This document shows, piece by piece, positions 45,142 to 55,192 of a DNA stretch of 64,000 nucleotides. A model generated the notes under the pieces. It was not told the origin of the DNA. It saw only the letters and a program-made list of their open reading frames with translations, and did no database searches. Every line of letters starts with the position of its first letter. Position 1 is the first letter of the stretch. A program made the position numbers and the translations under genes. The stretch comes from Pseudoalteromonas caenipelagi (GTDB lineage: Bacteria > Pseudomonadota > Gammaproteobacteria > Enterobacterales > Alteromonadaceae): contig NZ_JABBPG010000003.1 of the NCBI RefSeq assembly GCF_013140855.1, positions 124,001 to 188,000 on the forward strand, in the 5' to 3' direction.

Positions 45142-45942
45142 TTAATCTTGTTCAAGCAGTTGATAAATGAGTTTCTTGACTGTATCTGGTTCAAAGGGTT
45201 TATCGCAAAGGGCGTTGACGCCTGATTGCATAATATTAGATAAATGAGTGTCATTTGCTTCAGATGTCACCATCAGAATTGGAATATGGGCATGCTCGTC
45301 ACTGTTTCGTACGGTTTCAGTTAGCTCTTGGCCGTTAACTTGTGGCATGTTGTAGTCTGTCACAATCAAATCAAACATATCATTTTGTAATATTTCAATC
45401 GCTTGAGCTCCATCTTCAGCTTCACTAAATCGATGTACTCCAAGATTAGTCAGCACTCGGCGGATATGTTTTCGTGCCAGCCGTGAGTCATCAACAACGA
45501 GTACACGTAAATCTTGGACATCGTATAAATCTAACTCTAGCTCCTGTGGTGATAGAATATCTAAGGTGGCATTAATGGCTTTACCTAAATGTAACTTATT
45601 AAAAGGCTTGGGTAAAATAGCAATGACACCTGATTGTTTGAATACCTCTAATTGCGCTTTACGAGTTTCGCTAGAAATAAGCATAAATGGAATAGAATAC
45701 TCACTGAGCTCATGGTTGATATGGTGCTGAAGATCAGCGGCATTGCCATCCGGTAGATGCAAACAAGAGATGATTAAGTCTGGGATATTATTTACTAACT
45801 GTGTTTTTGCATCAGCAATTGAATCGGCAAAATCAATATTAAGTATGCCTTCACCTTGAAGCTCTTTAGTAATAATTTTTCTTTGAGTAGGGGATGGCTC
45901 AATAAGCATAATCGCTAAATCTGCACTCAGTAATTCGTTCAT
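45142..45942 (-). CDS. Dual-receiver response regulator
   Basis: 266 residues with two REC domains and no output domain. REC1 (about 9-128) lacks the phospho-acceptor: where aspartate is expected there is Cys60 in DLIISCLHLPDG, and the acidic pair is replaced by IEPSPTQ; the conserved Lys112 remains in LPKPF. REC2 (about 145-265) is intact, with Asp151, Asp152, Asp196 in IVTDYNMP and Lys248. It may act as a CheY-like adaptor whose REC1 is a constitutive interaction domain. Confidence 0.85.
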   Translation of the reverse strand: MNELLSADLAIMLIEPSPTQRKIITKELQGEGILNIDFADSIADAKTQLVNNIPDLIISCLHLPDGNAADLQHHINHELSEYSIPFMLISSETRKAQLEVFKQSGVIAILPKPFNKLHLGKAINATLDILSPQELELDLYDVQDLRVLVVDDSRLARKHIRRVLTNLGVHRFSEAEDGAQAIEILQNDMFDLIVTDYNMPQVNGQELTETVRNSDEHAHIPILMVTSEANDTHLSNIMQSGVNALCDKPFEPDTVKKLIYQLLEQD

Positions 45943-46038
45943 ATAGCCCTGTCAAATGTATAGATGTTTATATTTATTCAGGGCATATTAACGAAACAAA
46001 CGACACTGAGCCAGATAATTCATTGGGGTACTATGGGA

Positions 46039-46596
46039 CTAGCGCCTAAATTCATTTGTTTGAGGCAAATCAATGAGTATCAGCACAGCGCCTTTGCCAC
46101 CATATTCGAGCGGCGCTTGGTGCATTGCCAGTACATTGGGATGTTGGACTAAATATTGTGGTACTTTGTGTTTAAGTACATGCTCACCTATACCATGTAC
46201 CACACAAGCACAGTAATAATGTTGTTTTTTACAAGCATGGATCAAAGCAGCTAATTCTTCTTTGGCCATGTCTTTATTCAGTCCATGCAAGTCTAAAATG
46301 AGCTCGGGCGCAAAGTCTCCCCGGCGTAGCTGTTTTGCCAGATACCGATCGGCACCAGGCTTGACATAATTAATAGTGCCACTGGTATCGATGTCAGGAA
46401 TATACTCATCTGAAAAGTAAAATTCAGATTGGTGCTGCTTTTTTTGTGTCGCAAGCTCGTTTACTTTTGGTTTACTAGGCGCTTTGTCAAAGCGTACAGT
46501 ATCTTGTTTAAGTTGCTTGGCACCAGCAATCGACTGACGAAATAAATCTAAATCAGCATCATCAATCATAGGAGAAGGAGGAGGTTGTTTTTTCAT
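46039..46596 (-). CDS. smrB: Smr-domain endonuclease SmrB
   Basis: 185 residues. The C-terminal Smr domain has DLHGLNKDMAKEELAALI and VVHGIGEHVLKHKVP, ending in EYGGKGAVLILIDL. SmrB cleaves mRNA at collided ribosomes for rescue. It is divergent from prmB with 87 bases between, as in E. coli (yfcN/prmB). Confidence 0.93.
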   Translation of the reverse strand: MKKQPPPSPMIDDADLDLFRQSIAGAKQLKQDTVRFDKAPSKPKVNELATQKKQHQSEFYFSDEYIPDIDTSGTINYVKPGADRYLAKQLRRGDFAPELILDLHGLNKDMAKEELAALIHACKKQHYYCACVVHGIGEHVLKHKVPQYLVQHPNVLAMHQAPLEYGGKGAVLILIDLPQTNEFRR

Positions 46597-46683
46597 TGTG
46601 ACATTCTAATTAAAAAAAGCGTAAAAACCCAGCTTAAAAACCGCTACAATAGCGGCAGTAGCATAATATGACTGAGATAAAAT

Positions 46684-47619
46684 ATGAGCGAATTCCAAGT
46701 AACAGAAGCCCTAACAGAAGAAACAGTAAACGATTTACTTACAATAAGAGATTGGCTACGTTGGACAACAAGTCAATTTGCAAGCGAAGGGGTGTTTTTT
46801 GGACATGGCACGGATAACGCGTGGGATGAGGCAGTAAGTTTAATTTTACCAATTTTGAACTTACCGTTAGACACCCCAACGGAGTTGATGAACTCACGCC
46901 TGACACGTTCGGAAAAGGAACGCCTGCTTCGCTATATCGAAACACGTATTGTAGAACGCACACCTGTCGCATACTTAACAAACCAAGCATGGTTTGCAGG
47001 TATGCCTTTTTACGTTGATGAGAGAGTACTTGTACCTCGCTCTCCATTTGCTGAACTTATTAATAACAAGTTTGCACCTTGGGTAAGTAGTGAGCAGTCT
47101 GTCAGCCGTATTTTAGATATGTGTACGGGTTCTGCGTGTATTGCTATCGCTTTAGCGCAAGCATTCCCAGAGTCTCAGGTAGATGCTGTGGATATTTCAT
47201 ATGATGCGTTAGAAGTGGCGAATATTAATATTGATGATTACATGTTGCAGGATCAAGTGTTTGCAATTCAATCAGATGTGTTCAGTGGTATAGAAGGTCA
47301 AAAGTACGATTTAATCGTTGCCAACCCGCCTTACGTGGACGCAGAGGATATGGCAGACTTACCCCATGAATTTCATCACGAGCCAGAGCTTGGCTTAGCC
47401 TCTGGTGAAGACGGTCTTGATGTTACAAGAAAAATACTTCAGCAAGCAGCTGAGCATCTTACTGATAACGGGTTGTTATTTGTCGAAGTTGGTAACTCTA
47501 TGGTACATATGGAAGCACTGTATCCGGGCGCACCGTTTGAATGGGTTGAGTTTGAACACGGTGGTTTAGGTGTATTTGCAATATCAAAACAGCAACTTGT
47601 AGATTATTTTAACGATTGA
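46684..47619 (+). CDS. prmB: Ribosomal protein uL3 glutamine methyltransferase PrmB
   Basis: 311 residues. The N-terminal helical domain is followed by a class I methyltransferase core: [18 protein letters not shown] (motif I) and [16 protein letters not shown], with the NPPY motif that binds the glutamine. PrmB modifies uL3 of the large ribosomal subunit. The following gene is aroC, as in E. coli. Confidence 0.95.
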   Translation: MSEFQVTEALTEETVNDLLTIRDWLRWTTSQFASEGVFFGHGTDNAWDEAVSLILPILNLPLDTPTELMNSRLTRSEKERLLRYIETRIVERTPVAYLTNQAWFAGMPFYVDERVLVPRSPFAELINNKFAPWVSSEQSVSRILDMCTGSACIAIALAQAFPESQVDAVDISYDALEVANINIDDYMLQDQVFAIQSDVFSGIEGQKYDLIVANPPYVDAEDMADLPHEFHHEPELGLASGEDGLDVTRKILQQAAEHLTDNGLLFVEVGNSMVHMEALYPGAPFEWVEFEHGGLGVFAISKQQLVDYFND

Positions 47620-47678
47620 GCTTAGATGCATTAGCAAAGCTCAGTGGTGTTGGGTGTCATTTGGAATGAGGAAAGTTA

Positions 47679-48779
47679 ATGGCAGGTAATAGTATAGGTC
47701 AGCTTTTTAAAGTGAGTACCTTTGGTGAGAGTCATGGCCCCGCTCTAGGTGGGGTAGTTGATGGCGTGCCAGCGGGGCTTGAGCTTAGTGAAGCAGACTT
47801 GCAAATTGATTTAGATAGAAGAAAGCCGGGGCAAAGCCGTTACACAACGCAGCGCAGAGAGGGTGATGAAATAAAAATTCTCTCAGGCGTATTCGAGGGT
47901 AAAACAACAGGCACTAGCATTGGCTTAATGATTGAAAATACCGATCAGCGTTCTAAAGACTATGGCAAGATAGCGGATGTATTTCGTCCGGGCCACGGTG
48001 ATTATACCTATTGGCATAAATATGGGCATCGTGATTATCGTGGTGGTGGCCGTTCGTCTGCCCGTGAAACGGCCATTCGTGTTGCCGCAGGTGGCATAGC
48101 CAAAAAGTATTTGCGACAAATACACGGTATTGAAATCAATGCTTGTTTATCGCAGTTAGGGCCTATCAAGGCAGAGCAGTTTAATTGGTCTGCAGTTGAA
48201 CAAAACCCCTTCTTTTTCCCTGATGAAAGCAAGCTAGAAGCACTTGATGAATATATGCGTGACTTAAAAAAGTCAGGAGATTCAATAGGCGCTAAAGTCA
48301 TGGTGGTGGCAAAAAGTGTCCCAGTCGGATTAGGAGAACCTGTATTTGACCGGCTTGATGCAGAACTCGCTCACTCACTAATGAGTATCAACGCTGTTAA
48401 AGGTGTTGAAATTGGCGATGGCTTTGCTGTGGTAGAGCAAAAAGGCTCTGAACATAGAGATGAGTTAACCCCTGATGGCTTTACTAGTAACCATGCTGGT
48501 GGTGTATTGGCAGGGATCTCCACAGGTCAAGATATCGTTGCATCGATTGCCTTAAAGCCAACGTCCAGCATCACCATTACAGGGCAAAGTATAAACACAT
48601 CAAATGAGCCGGTAGAGATGATCACTAAAGGCCGTCACGACCCATGTGTAGGTATACGAGCTATTCCAATTGCAGAAGCGATGATGGCAATCACGCTGAT
48701 GGATCATTTGCTCAGGCAACGAGGGCAAAATCCACATGTGAATTTAGAACATGGTCCAATTAAAGGCTTGGCGGAGTAA
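47679..48779 (+). CDS. aroC: Chorismate synthase
   Basis: 366 residues. The conserved start ([20 protein letters not shown]), [20 protein letters not shown] and [11 protein letters not shown] are diagnostic. It makes chorismate from EPSP with reduced FMN. A GAGGA site precedes the ATG and it may share a transcript with prmB. Confidence 0.97.
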   Translation: MAGNSIGQLFKVSTFGESHGPALGGVVDGVPAGLELSEADLQIDLDRRKPGQSRYTTQRREGDEIKILSGVFEGKTTGTSIGLMIENTDQRSKDYGKIADVFRPGHGDYTYWHKYGHRDYRGGGRSSARETAIRVAAGGIAKKYLRQIHGIEINACLSQLGPIKAEQFNWSAVEQNPFFFPDESKLEALDEYMRDLKKSGDSIGAKVMVVAKSVPVGLGEPVFDRLDAELAHSLMSINAVKGVEIGDGFAVVEQKGSEHRDELTPDGFTSNHAGGVLAGISTGQDIVASIALKPTSSITITGQSINTSNEPVEMITKGRHDPCVGIRAIPIAEAMMAITLMDHLLRQRGQNPHVNLEHGPIKGLAE

Positions 48780-49090
48780 TTAAGTTAAACTTGTTGATCG
48801 ACTGAACGCATAGCTTCGGTAGATCAATGAGTTATTGATTGTCAACGAAGCTGTTAACTCTAGAGCTAGGTGTACTGTTTTTAAGGAGGATAGCAGTAGG
48901 TGGGTTGTCTCATTGTTACTTGCTAAAGTGTCGCTTTCCTACTTAAGTGATGGTGCATTAATATATAGGCAATATGGTCTGCGCATCTTTAATAGTCAAA
49001 ATAGCTTCATTAGACAAATTCGCTTATCTGAAGTTGAGGTTTTACAGGCTGCTGCTACTTAACAACAGCCTATCAGATTGAAGTATGCTG
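48780..49090. other. Intergenic region, no feature seen
   Basis: 311 bases between aroC and the toxin-like gene, both ending here. A frame at 48835-49062 begins only at a TTG with no ribosome-binding site and is not believed. No convincing hairpin terminator was found. Confidence 0.5.
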
Positions 49091-51586
49091 TTAGTTTAAA
49101 GCTTCTAGCTTGAACATCTGATTATCAGCATTGCTACCCTTACATTGCCTTTGTTCAATACGTTTGTATTGATCTCTAACCAGCACTGTCAAACAATGGT
49201 CATTTTGGCTTGCTTTGATTCGGTAGTAGTTACCTCCAAAGTGCTCCAGCAGCCACTTTTGGCGAATCTGGTTCTGGTACTCTCCTGTCACAAGACCACG
49301 GCTATTATCCTTTAGCTGCATGGCATGACCGTCAAAATCTGATATGAAACTATATTCTGTTTGGTCCTTTTGTTTAGGGGTCAGTATTAATTGCCATTGT
49401 TGCTTTGTATCATCACGATAATCGTTAAATACAACCCATTTTGAATTAGTTTCAGGTAATGAAGTGATCACCTTATTTGAGGCCTTCGATCTCAACACAT
49501 AATTTTGATTAGGCTCTGGAATTTTTTTACCAGTGGCATAAGTACCATCCATGAAAAATTCCTGCATAAGCTGGTAACTACTTTTGCTTTGCATTGTTGG
49601 TACATCTGAGTTGTCAATATTATGGCGAGTAGCAATATAGTGGTTTCGCTGATCGTCTAGTGAGTGTTGATTGACAAAAAAGTACTGATTGTTAGTGAGC
49701 GATTTTGTTGCCTTGTATACCATCGCATAAGTGATAAGTTTTTGTTCTTCAGCGTTGAATAATTCATTTTCGCTGGTTGTGCTCACTCGTACCAAACCTG
49801 ATATTAAAGCGTTCTTAGCTTGAGCGTGAGTATAAGAAACGAGCTCATTAAGTGGCACCCAATCTAAATACGCCAGTACATCGAAGATATCGACTAGTTT
49901 GTCGTTAAAGTAAAATACATTTGCTTGGTAGCGAGTGTCCGAAGTGAGCTCTACTAGGCTTTGAAGTAGCTGGTAGGTGCGGTATTCACTATTTTTTGCG
50001 TCATAGTATTGTGCTAGAGACTTTTCACTGCTTCTAAGGCTGATGTATTTCACGATGTCATCTAATTTCTCCTGAGTGGTAAAGAATTTTGCGTTATCTT
50101 CAGTAAATAAACCCGCTTTCCGGCCTCTTAAATGAATAAAAGCACGTAAAATTAATTCTCGATCGGATGCTGTATTAAGGTCATTGTCATTGCTATGCAA
50201 CTTTAAAAAAGAAATCAGCTTAGCCCTTTTTCCAGCATAATCTGTTGGGATATCGGCCACATTGTTCCGCTTCAATGCATCTTTAATCTCCAAATGCCGG
50301 GGTGAGTATACACTTGCATTAGAGTCGTAAACTATCGCGCTAAAATCTGAGTAAGTAACATTTTCAATCGTGGTGCTGATATCTTCAAAAATTTCTACAT
50401 AACCATCATTATACTTTTTTACGACAGTGGCAGTCATGGGCACTGACGTTTTGTCATATTTGTAGATGAACTTTGCATTCAGGTTGGCTTCGGCGCCATA
50501 GTTATGTCGAACTTGATCGGTGATTGTAAATCCTTTACTCAACGTTTTTGAGTTACCGATGGTCTGCGAGCTGCTCGTAGTACGAGAAATAGAGTGAGTG
50601 GTCGATAAACTCTTTTTTGATTTGGCAAGTATCGCATTTGAGGTCCACTCGATAGCGACGGTAATAGCATGGTCATGGGTTATCGAAGACGACTTACTTT
50701 GTGATATCTCTGCCGTGGAGCTATCTGATTCGCTGAAGGAAATGCCTGTTACATAAGTGCCACCGCTGTCGGTTTCGTTGCTTATAACCGCCGCAACTTC
50801 AGATTTAATATGACTTTCATTGAGAATTGGCTTGTCATACTTCACGTTATAGTATTCAACAGTAAAGTCATTGCCTAGTTTTATTTCTCCCGGTATTTTT
50901 TCTTCGAGCTTCCATTTTGCTTCTGGGGGTGCGCTTGGTGCATTAAAACTCCCTAAACGACCTAATCGCACATCATATTTGCTGCCATCAATATCTGCGG
51001 CAATCAAGAATAAATTTGTCTGACGGTTTTTAATTGTATATACGCCAGAGTCTCCGAGTTGATTAACTTCCCATTGACTATAGTGCTTATTAATGTCACT
51101 AGACTTAACAATATGCTCATACTCATCGTGTACAAAATAACAATAGCCATCGTAGTGGTTGCACATACCAGTACCTGGGTAGCTACCACCACTTACTTTG
51201 AGCATTTCTTGAGTTTCACTGTGCTGGATATAGTAGTATTTTGAACGTGGTACACGTTTAAATCTAAATTTAAGTGCTTCACCTCCATTCGTATTTAACC
51301 TGAAATAGTGACCATCTTTATCAATTGTTTCACCATGCCATCGGGTGCCCTCAGATGCCATTGTGTAATGAGCAAATTTTCCAGCTGCGTTGTCGTCTGG
51401 TCCATATTTTCTATCTGCTGCTGCATAAAATTCATTGTTCAAATTCGGCTGGCCAGGGTTTAATTTTACGTTTTCAGAGTCACTCTGCGCCCATGTATTA
51501 CCAGCGATTACTAGGAGGGTAAATGTTGAGCACATACCAAATAAATTGGCGATATTTGTAGCCGATTGTCTTCTAAATATATTCAT
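49091..51586 (-). CDS. Secreted aerolysin/ETX-MTX2-like pore-forming protein with beta-trefoil modules
   Basis: 831 residues. A signal peptide ends in TWA (about residue 33). Residues about 80-230 look like a beta-trefoil lectin-type module (YYYIQHSETQEMLKV, SQWEVNQLGDSGVYTIKN, NLFLIAAD). Residues about 235-425 have the pattern of an aerolysin/ETX-MTX2 pore module: Ser/Thr-rich alternating strands SSTAEISQSKSSSITHDH and SLSTTHSISRTTSSSQTIG around a hydrophobic AITVAIEWTSNAI. A helical middle part (430-680) is unassigned. The C-terminus (about 690-831) is a second ricin-B-like trefoil with KQQWQLIL, QKWLLEHFGGNYYRIKAS and a final FKLEALN. It may be a secreted toxin against eukaryotes or bacteria. 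Domain calls are by eye. It is divergent from a signalling operon at 51861. Confidence 0.6.
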   Translation of the reverse strand: MNIFRRQSATNIANLFGMCSTFTLLVIAGNTWAQSDSENVKLNPGQPNLNNEFYAAADRKYGPDDNAAGKFAHYTMASEGTRWHGETIDKDGHYFRLNTNGGEALKFRFKRVPRSKYYYIQHSETQEMLKVSGGSYPGTGMCNHYDGYCYFVHDEYEHIVKSSDINKHYSQWEVNQLGDSGVYTIKNRQTNLFLIAADIDGSKYDVRLGRLGSFNAPSAPPEAKWKLEEKIPGEIKLGNDFTVEYYNVKYDKPILNESHIKSEVAAVISNETDSGGTYVTGISFSESDSSTAEISQSKSSSITHDHAITVAIEWTSNAILAKSKKSLSTTHSISRTTSSSQTIGNSKTLSKGFTITDQVRHNYGAEANLNAKFIYKYDKTSVPMTATVVKKYNDGYVEIFEDISTTIENVTYSDFSAIVYDSNASVYSPRHLEIKDALKRNNVADIPTDYAGKRAKLISFLKLHSNDNDLNTASDRELILRAFIHLRGRKAGLFTEDNAKFFTTQEKLDDIVKYISLRSSEKSLAQYYDAKNSEYRTYQLLQSLVELTSDTRYQANVFYFNDKLVDIFDVLAYLDWVPLNELVSYTHAQAKNALISGLVRVSTTSENELFNAEEQKLITYAMVYKATKSLTNNQYFFVNQHSLDDQRNHYIATRHNIDNSDVPTMQSKSSYQLMQEFFMDGTYATGKKIPEPNQNYVLRSKASNKVITSLPETNSKWVVFNDYRDDTKQQWQLILTPKQKDQTEYSFISDFDGHAMQLKDNSRGLVTGEYQNQIRQKWLLEHFGGNYYRIKASQNDHCLTVLVRDQYKRIEQRQCKGSNADNQMFKLEALN

Positions 51587-51860
51587 CTTAGTTGTTCTCT
51601 GTTGTGGTTTAAGATGGATTCAGTTTGTGGCAATTGGCTAGATCAAAACATAGGGGATTTCCCCTAATTTGCACGATTACTTAAATTAAAAATTGAGGTG
51701 TTGTGTATAAATAGAATTAACCGAATCGTTAACCCAATGTAAACAAAATGAAAATTCTCTTGCAACCTTGGGTGGGTTGGTGTACCTTTAATGTAAACCA
51801 CTTGTAATGCCTTTATTGCATGACTTTTATGATAAAGAGTGCGCTGTTGCTAAGGAATTT

Positions 51861-53318
51861 ATGAAAGCACTATGTCTTTTGGTTGGCTTAGTTTTAGGAG
51901 CAAACCTGATCTACTTCTCACTAGCACCGCCAAACGTTAAAGAACAGCCCAAAAGAAATATCTCTTTAGTTACTGGTGCAGAACTAGAATATCTGAAAGA
52001 AAGCAAGTCATTTAGTTATTGTGCCGATCCTAGTTGGGCACCGTACGAGTGGATAGGTGTAAATGGCAATCATCATGGTTATGTTAAAGACTATCTTAAC
52101 CTCATTGAGCATGCTCTAAATGTTAAATTCAAATTAGTTTTGGCTGATAGCTGGAGTGAGGTGCTCGAAAAAGCAAAACGACGAGAGTGCGACTTTATCT
52201 CTGCCGCGATGTTCACCCCTGAACGTTCCGCATATTTAAATTTCACACAACCATTTTTCAGTTATTCAATAGTAATTGCCTCTCATAAAGATATTGTTTT
52301 TGACCGCAAAGAAAACTATTTCCAAGGAAAAACCTTCGCGTTAGTTAAAGGGTATTCATACGAGGAAAAAATACGCCGAAGCTATCCAAAAGCCAAACTT
52401 GTATATGTGAAAAATGCAACGGAAGGATTAATGTTGGCTTCAGCAATGAAAGTAGATGGTTATTTAGATGGGCAAATGGTTATTGCGTATACCATACACA
52501 AGGAAGGGTTAATCAATCTCAACATATCCGAACGACTAAATGAGCATATGAATTTGTCATTGGCAGTAAGAAGTGACGATCAGGTGCTTTTATCAATTTT
52601 CAATAAAGCCATTGATCAAATAACAGAAAAAGAGCGTCGACAAATACAAGCTAAATGGGAACGTACCTATACGACCACCGAAGAGATAAATACTTCCATC
52701 TATTGGAGCTTTTTTTATGTGTCATTTATTGCGTCTTGCTTTCTCATACTTACGTTTATTTTTAGACTAAGAAGCGCAGTTAATAAGAGCAACTCGAAAG
52801 TGTCTGGTTTAATAACACAGCTAGAGAAAGAAAAGAGTTACGATGCTTATGACGACGTTTTAAATAGGTATAGTGCAGTCAAAGAGGTTTATAACTCCTT
52901 GAAAAGCGAAAACAACGCAAATCTAGGGATCATTATATTTAAGGTAAATAAATTAGAGCAATTATATGACGAGCTTGACATGCTTGCAGTTGAGATGTTG
53001 ATAGAAAGCATGCTTTCCCATATAAAAAAGATAATACCAAAAAGCTGTCAATTAGGTTGCTGGAGAGGTGGACGCTATATCCTGTTATGTAACAAGGCAA
53101 CTAGCGAGGAGCTAACCTTGCTAGCAGAAACTGTCAGGTATGAAGTTGCGAAACAGGCATACCATTTCGATATAGGAGTAACGCTTAGTTTAGTGATTGG
53201 CCCTTACTCACAAAATTGCTCTATCAATGAACGAATTAAAGAAATAGAGAAGCAACTGTCGATGTGTTTACCAGACAATGTGAGTGGTAAACATATCGAC
53301 TTTGTAAAAGAACAATAA
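51861..53318 (+). CDS. Periplasmic-binding-domain sensor with degenerate GGDEF domain
   Basis: 485 residues from the ATG at 51861 (AAGGA before); the frame reaches back to 51807. An N-terminal membrane anchor leads to a solute-binding (SBP_bac_3) domain: FSYCADPSWAPYEWIG, then CDFISAAMFTPERSAYLNFT and VDGYLDGQMVIAYTI. A transmembrane helix (FFYVSFIASCFLILTFIF) and short coiled coil join it to a GGDEF-like domain with the active-site loop changed to WRGGRYILL, so diguanylate cyclase activity is unlikely. It probably senses a small solute for the kinase that follows after three bases. Confidence 0.8.
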   Translation: MKALCLLVGLVLGANLIYFSLAPPNVKEQPKRNISLVTGAELEYLKESKSFSYCADPSWAPYEWIGVNGNHHGYVKDYLNLIEHALNVKFKLVLADSWSEVLEKAKRRECDFISAAMFTPERSAYLNFTQPFFSYSIVIASHKDIVFDRKENYFQGKTFALVKGYSYEEKIRRSYPKAKLVYVKNATEGLMLASAMKVDGYLDGQMVIAYTIHKEGLINLNISERLNEHMNLSLAVRSDDQVLLSIFNKAIDQITEKERRQIQAKWERTYTTTEEINTSIYWSFFYVSFIASCFLILTFIFRLRSAVNKSNSKVSGLITQLEKEKSYDAYDDVLNRYSAVKEVYNSLKSENNANLGIIIFKVNKLEQLYDELDMLAVEMLIESMLSHIKKIIPKSCQLGCWRGGRYILLCNKATSEELTLLAETVRYEVAKQAYHFDIGVTLSLVIGPYSQNCSINERIKEIEKQLSMCLPDNVSGKHIDFVKEQ

Positions 53319-53321
53319 AGT

Positions 53322-55187
53322 ATGAAACTTGATAAGCATGTGCTCTATTACAATTTATTACTTCTCCTAGTCAGCGTTTCTTTTTTCTATTTACTTTCAT
53401 GGATAAATAAAAATGAAGAGGCAATTAAAAAGGTAAAGCTTGCAAATCAAGCTGCTGAGGGAGAAGTTTACACATTTGCCCGAAAAGCTTTTAACTCTCT
53501 GTATATTGAAAGTGTTGTTGGTGACTATGTTTATGTAGATAAAAATGCGTTAAATGATCCCAAACACTTGCCTGTTAGGGTACAAGTTTTATTAGAACAA
53601 AATGTAGTGGACAAGATTGCTATTTATAGCAAAGAAAGATTGCTATTTAGTTGGGGGGGGAGTCACGGTAATCGTTTTTTGCCACGTGCTACACAGCTTA
53701 AAGGGGGTAATGATCTCAGATTAATCAATCTAGACAGCTCGCTTTTTATAGAAGCAAAAACCGCATTATACAGGAATGGTAGGGAGCATATTGGCTATAT
53801 GTTGTTGCGTAAAAGGCTAGATAGTGACGCATTAAATGTAAACTATCATACTCATCAACAGTCGACTGTTATATTGCCCTCAGTAGATGCTACACAAAGC
53901 GAAGCGCTTCTATCAAATTTTACCGTCTCTGAAATTCCCTTTAATTACACTACAGCCCTAAATAAGGTAACAACCTGGAATACAATTGGCACAACTCATG
54001 TTGCCTTTACTACACCTATTTACTTTTCAAGCAACTATGAAGATGGGGTGAATAAAGCGACGAGTAATATTGCAGCTTATTTGTTGAGTACCGCTAGCTT
54101 TGACTGGTTTTCACTCAATTATGATTTAGCTAGTTTAAGCTTAGTCTTGATTTGGGCCTTGTTAATTATCTTTGTAGTGAATCGTTTGATTGCGCAGCTG
54201 ATGCGACCTGTTAATGGCATTGTAAAGAGGGTAAGGAACAATATGCGATGTATCATCGAGTATAATAAGTTTGAGCCTTTATCACTAGAAGCTGTTAATG
54301 AAACTTATCAACAATTAGTCGTGAGTTACAACCAACTTCTGATGCACGTTAAAGATACTCGAGTAGCAAAAAATGAAATGCTACTTGAAATTGGACAAAG
54401 GAAGAGGCTACAAGACGAACTGCACAGATATAAAGCTCAATTGGAACATTTAGTAGAACAACGCACTTATGCATTGAAGCAGAAGAATGCTTTGCTAAAG
54501 AGCGAAATTTCAGAGAAAAAGAGAATTGAGCAAAAACGGCGAGAATTATCAAACCGGCTTTTGGTGACTCAGGAGGAGGAAAGGAAGCAACTTTCAAGGG
54601 AATTACATGATGGCGTTGGGCCGCTATTGATGGTGATTAAAATGAAGATTCAACTATTTAGACAACAATGTGAAAAAAGCAAAGAATTCAGCCTACTCCC
54701 TTTGGTAGACATAATAGAAAATACGCAACAGGCAATCAATGACGTACGAAAAATTTCTAAAGGGCTTCGCCCAGTTTACTATGACGATGGCAATATAGAC
54801 GACCTGTTAACTTGGTATGCGGACGAATTTGAAGAGGTTACAGGCATCAAGGTTGAGATTAATAAAGACGAGAGCATTGTCTTGCCTTCCAAAGTGAAAG
54901 ATAACCTATTCCGAGTTTTTCAAGAAGCGTTAAACAATGCGCATAAGCACGCAAAAGCCAGCAGAGTAACAATACAGCTATTACGCAGAAAAACGAACTT
55001 GCTGATGACCATTGCAGATAATGGCATTGGATTGGATGCTAGCAGCGTGCGCACAGGAATTGGCTTTTATACTATGGAAGAAAGAGTCTCACTTATTAAC
55101 GGTACAATGGATGTGAATACAGGTTCGGGAAGTGGTGTGCAAATTTCTATTCAGCTCCCATTGACACAATTAATTAAGGAACATTGA
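53322..55187 (+). CDS. Sensor histidine kinase of the NarX/DegS (HisKA_3) type
   Basis: 621 residues. Two transmembrane helices (about 8-26 and 262-284) bracket a periplasmic sensor domain. A coiled coil leads to the HisKA_3 dimerisation domain with the phospho-accepting His429 in SRELHDGVGPLLMVI. The HATPase domain has EALNNAHKHAKASRV and ADNGIGLDASS, GIGFYTMEERV. It is the probable partner of the LuxR-type regulator next to it, and the SBP sensor upstream may feed it signal. Confidence 0.92.
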   Translation: MKLDKHVLYYNLLLLLVSVSFFYLLSWINKNEEAIKKVKLANQAAEGEVYTFARKAFNSLYIESVVGDYVYVDKNALNDPKHLPVRVQVLLEQNVVDKIAIYSKERLLFSWGGSHGNRFLPRATQLKGGNDLRLINLDSSLFIEAKTALYRNGREHIGYMLLRKRLDSDALNVNYHTHQQSTVILPSVDATQSEALLSNFTVSEIPFNYTTALNKVTTWNTIGTTHVAFTTPIYFSSNYEDGVNKATSNIAAYLLSTASFDWFSLNYDLASLSLVLIWALLIIFVVNRLIAQLMRPVNGIVKRVRNNMRCIIEYNKFEPLSLEAVNETYQQLVVSYNQLLMHVKDTRVAKNEMLLEIGQRKRLQDELHRYKAQLEHLVEQRTYALKQKNALLKSEISEKKRIEQKRRELSNRLLVTQEEERKQLSRELHDGVGPLLMVIKMKIQLFRQQCEKSKEFSLLPLVDIIENTQQAINDVRKISKGLRPVYYDDGNIDDLLTWYADEFEEVTGIKVEINKDESIVLPSKVKDNLFRVFQEALNNAHKHAKASRVTIQLLRRKTNLLMTIADNGIGLDASSVRTGIGFYTMEERVSLINGTMDVNTGSGSGVQISIQLPLTQLIKEH

Positions 55188-55192
55188 TCTTT

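Noticed and set aside
48835..49062. 75-codon frame after aroC
   Set aside because: Only a TTG start without a ribosome-binding site and no recognised pattern.
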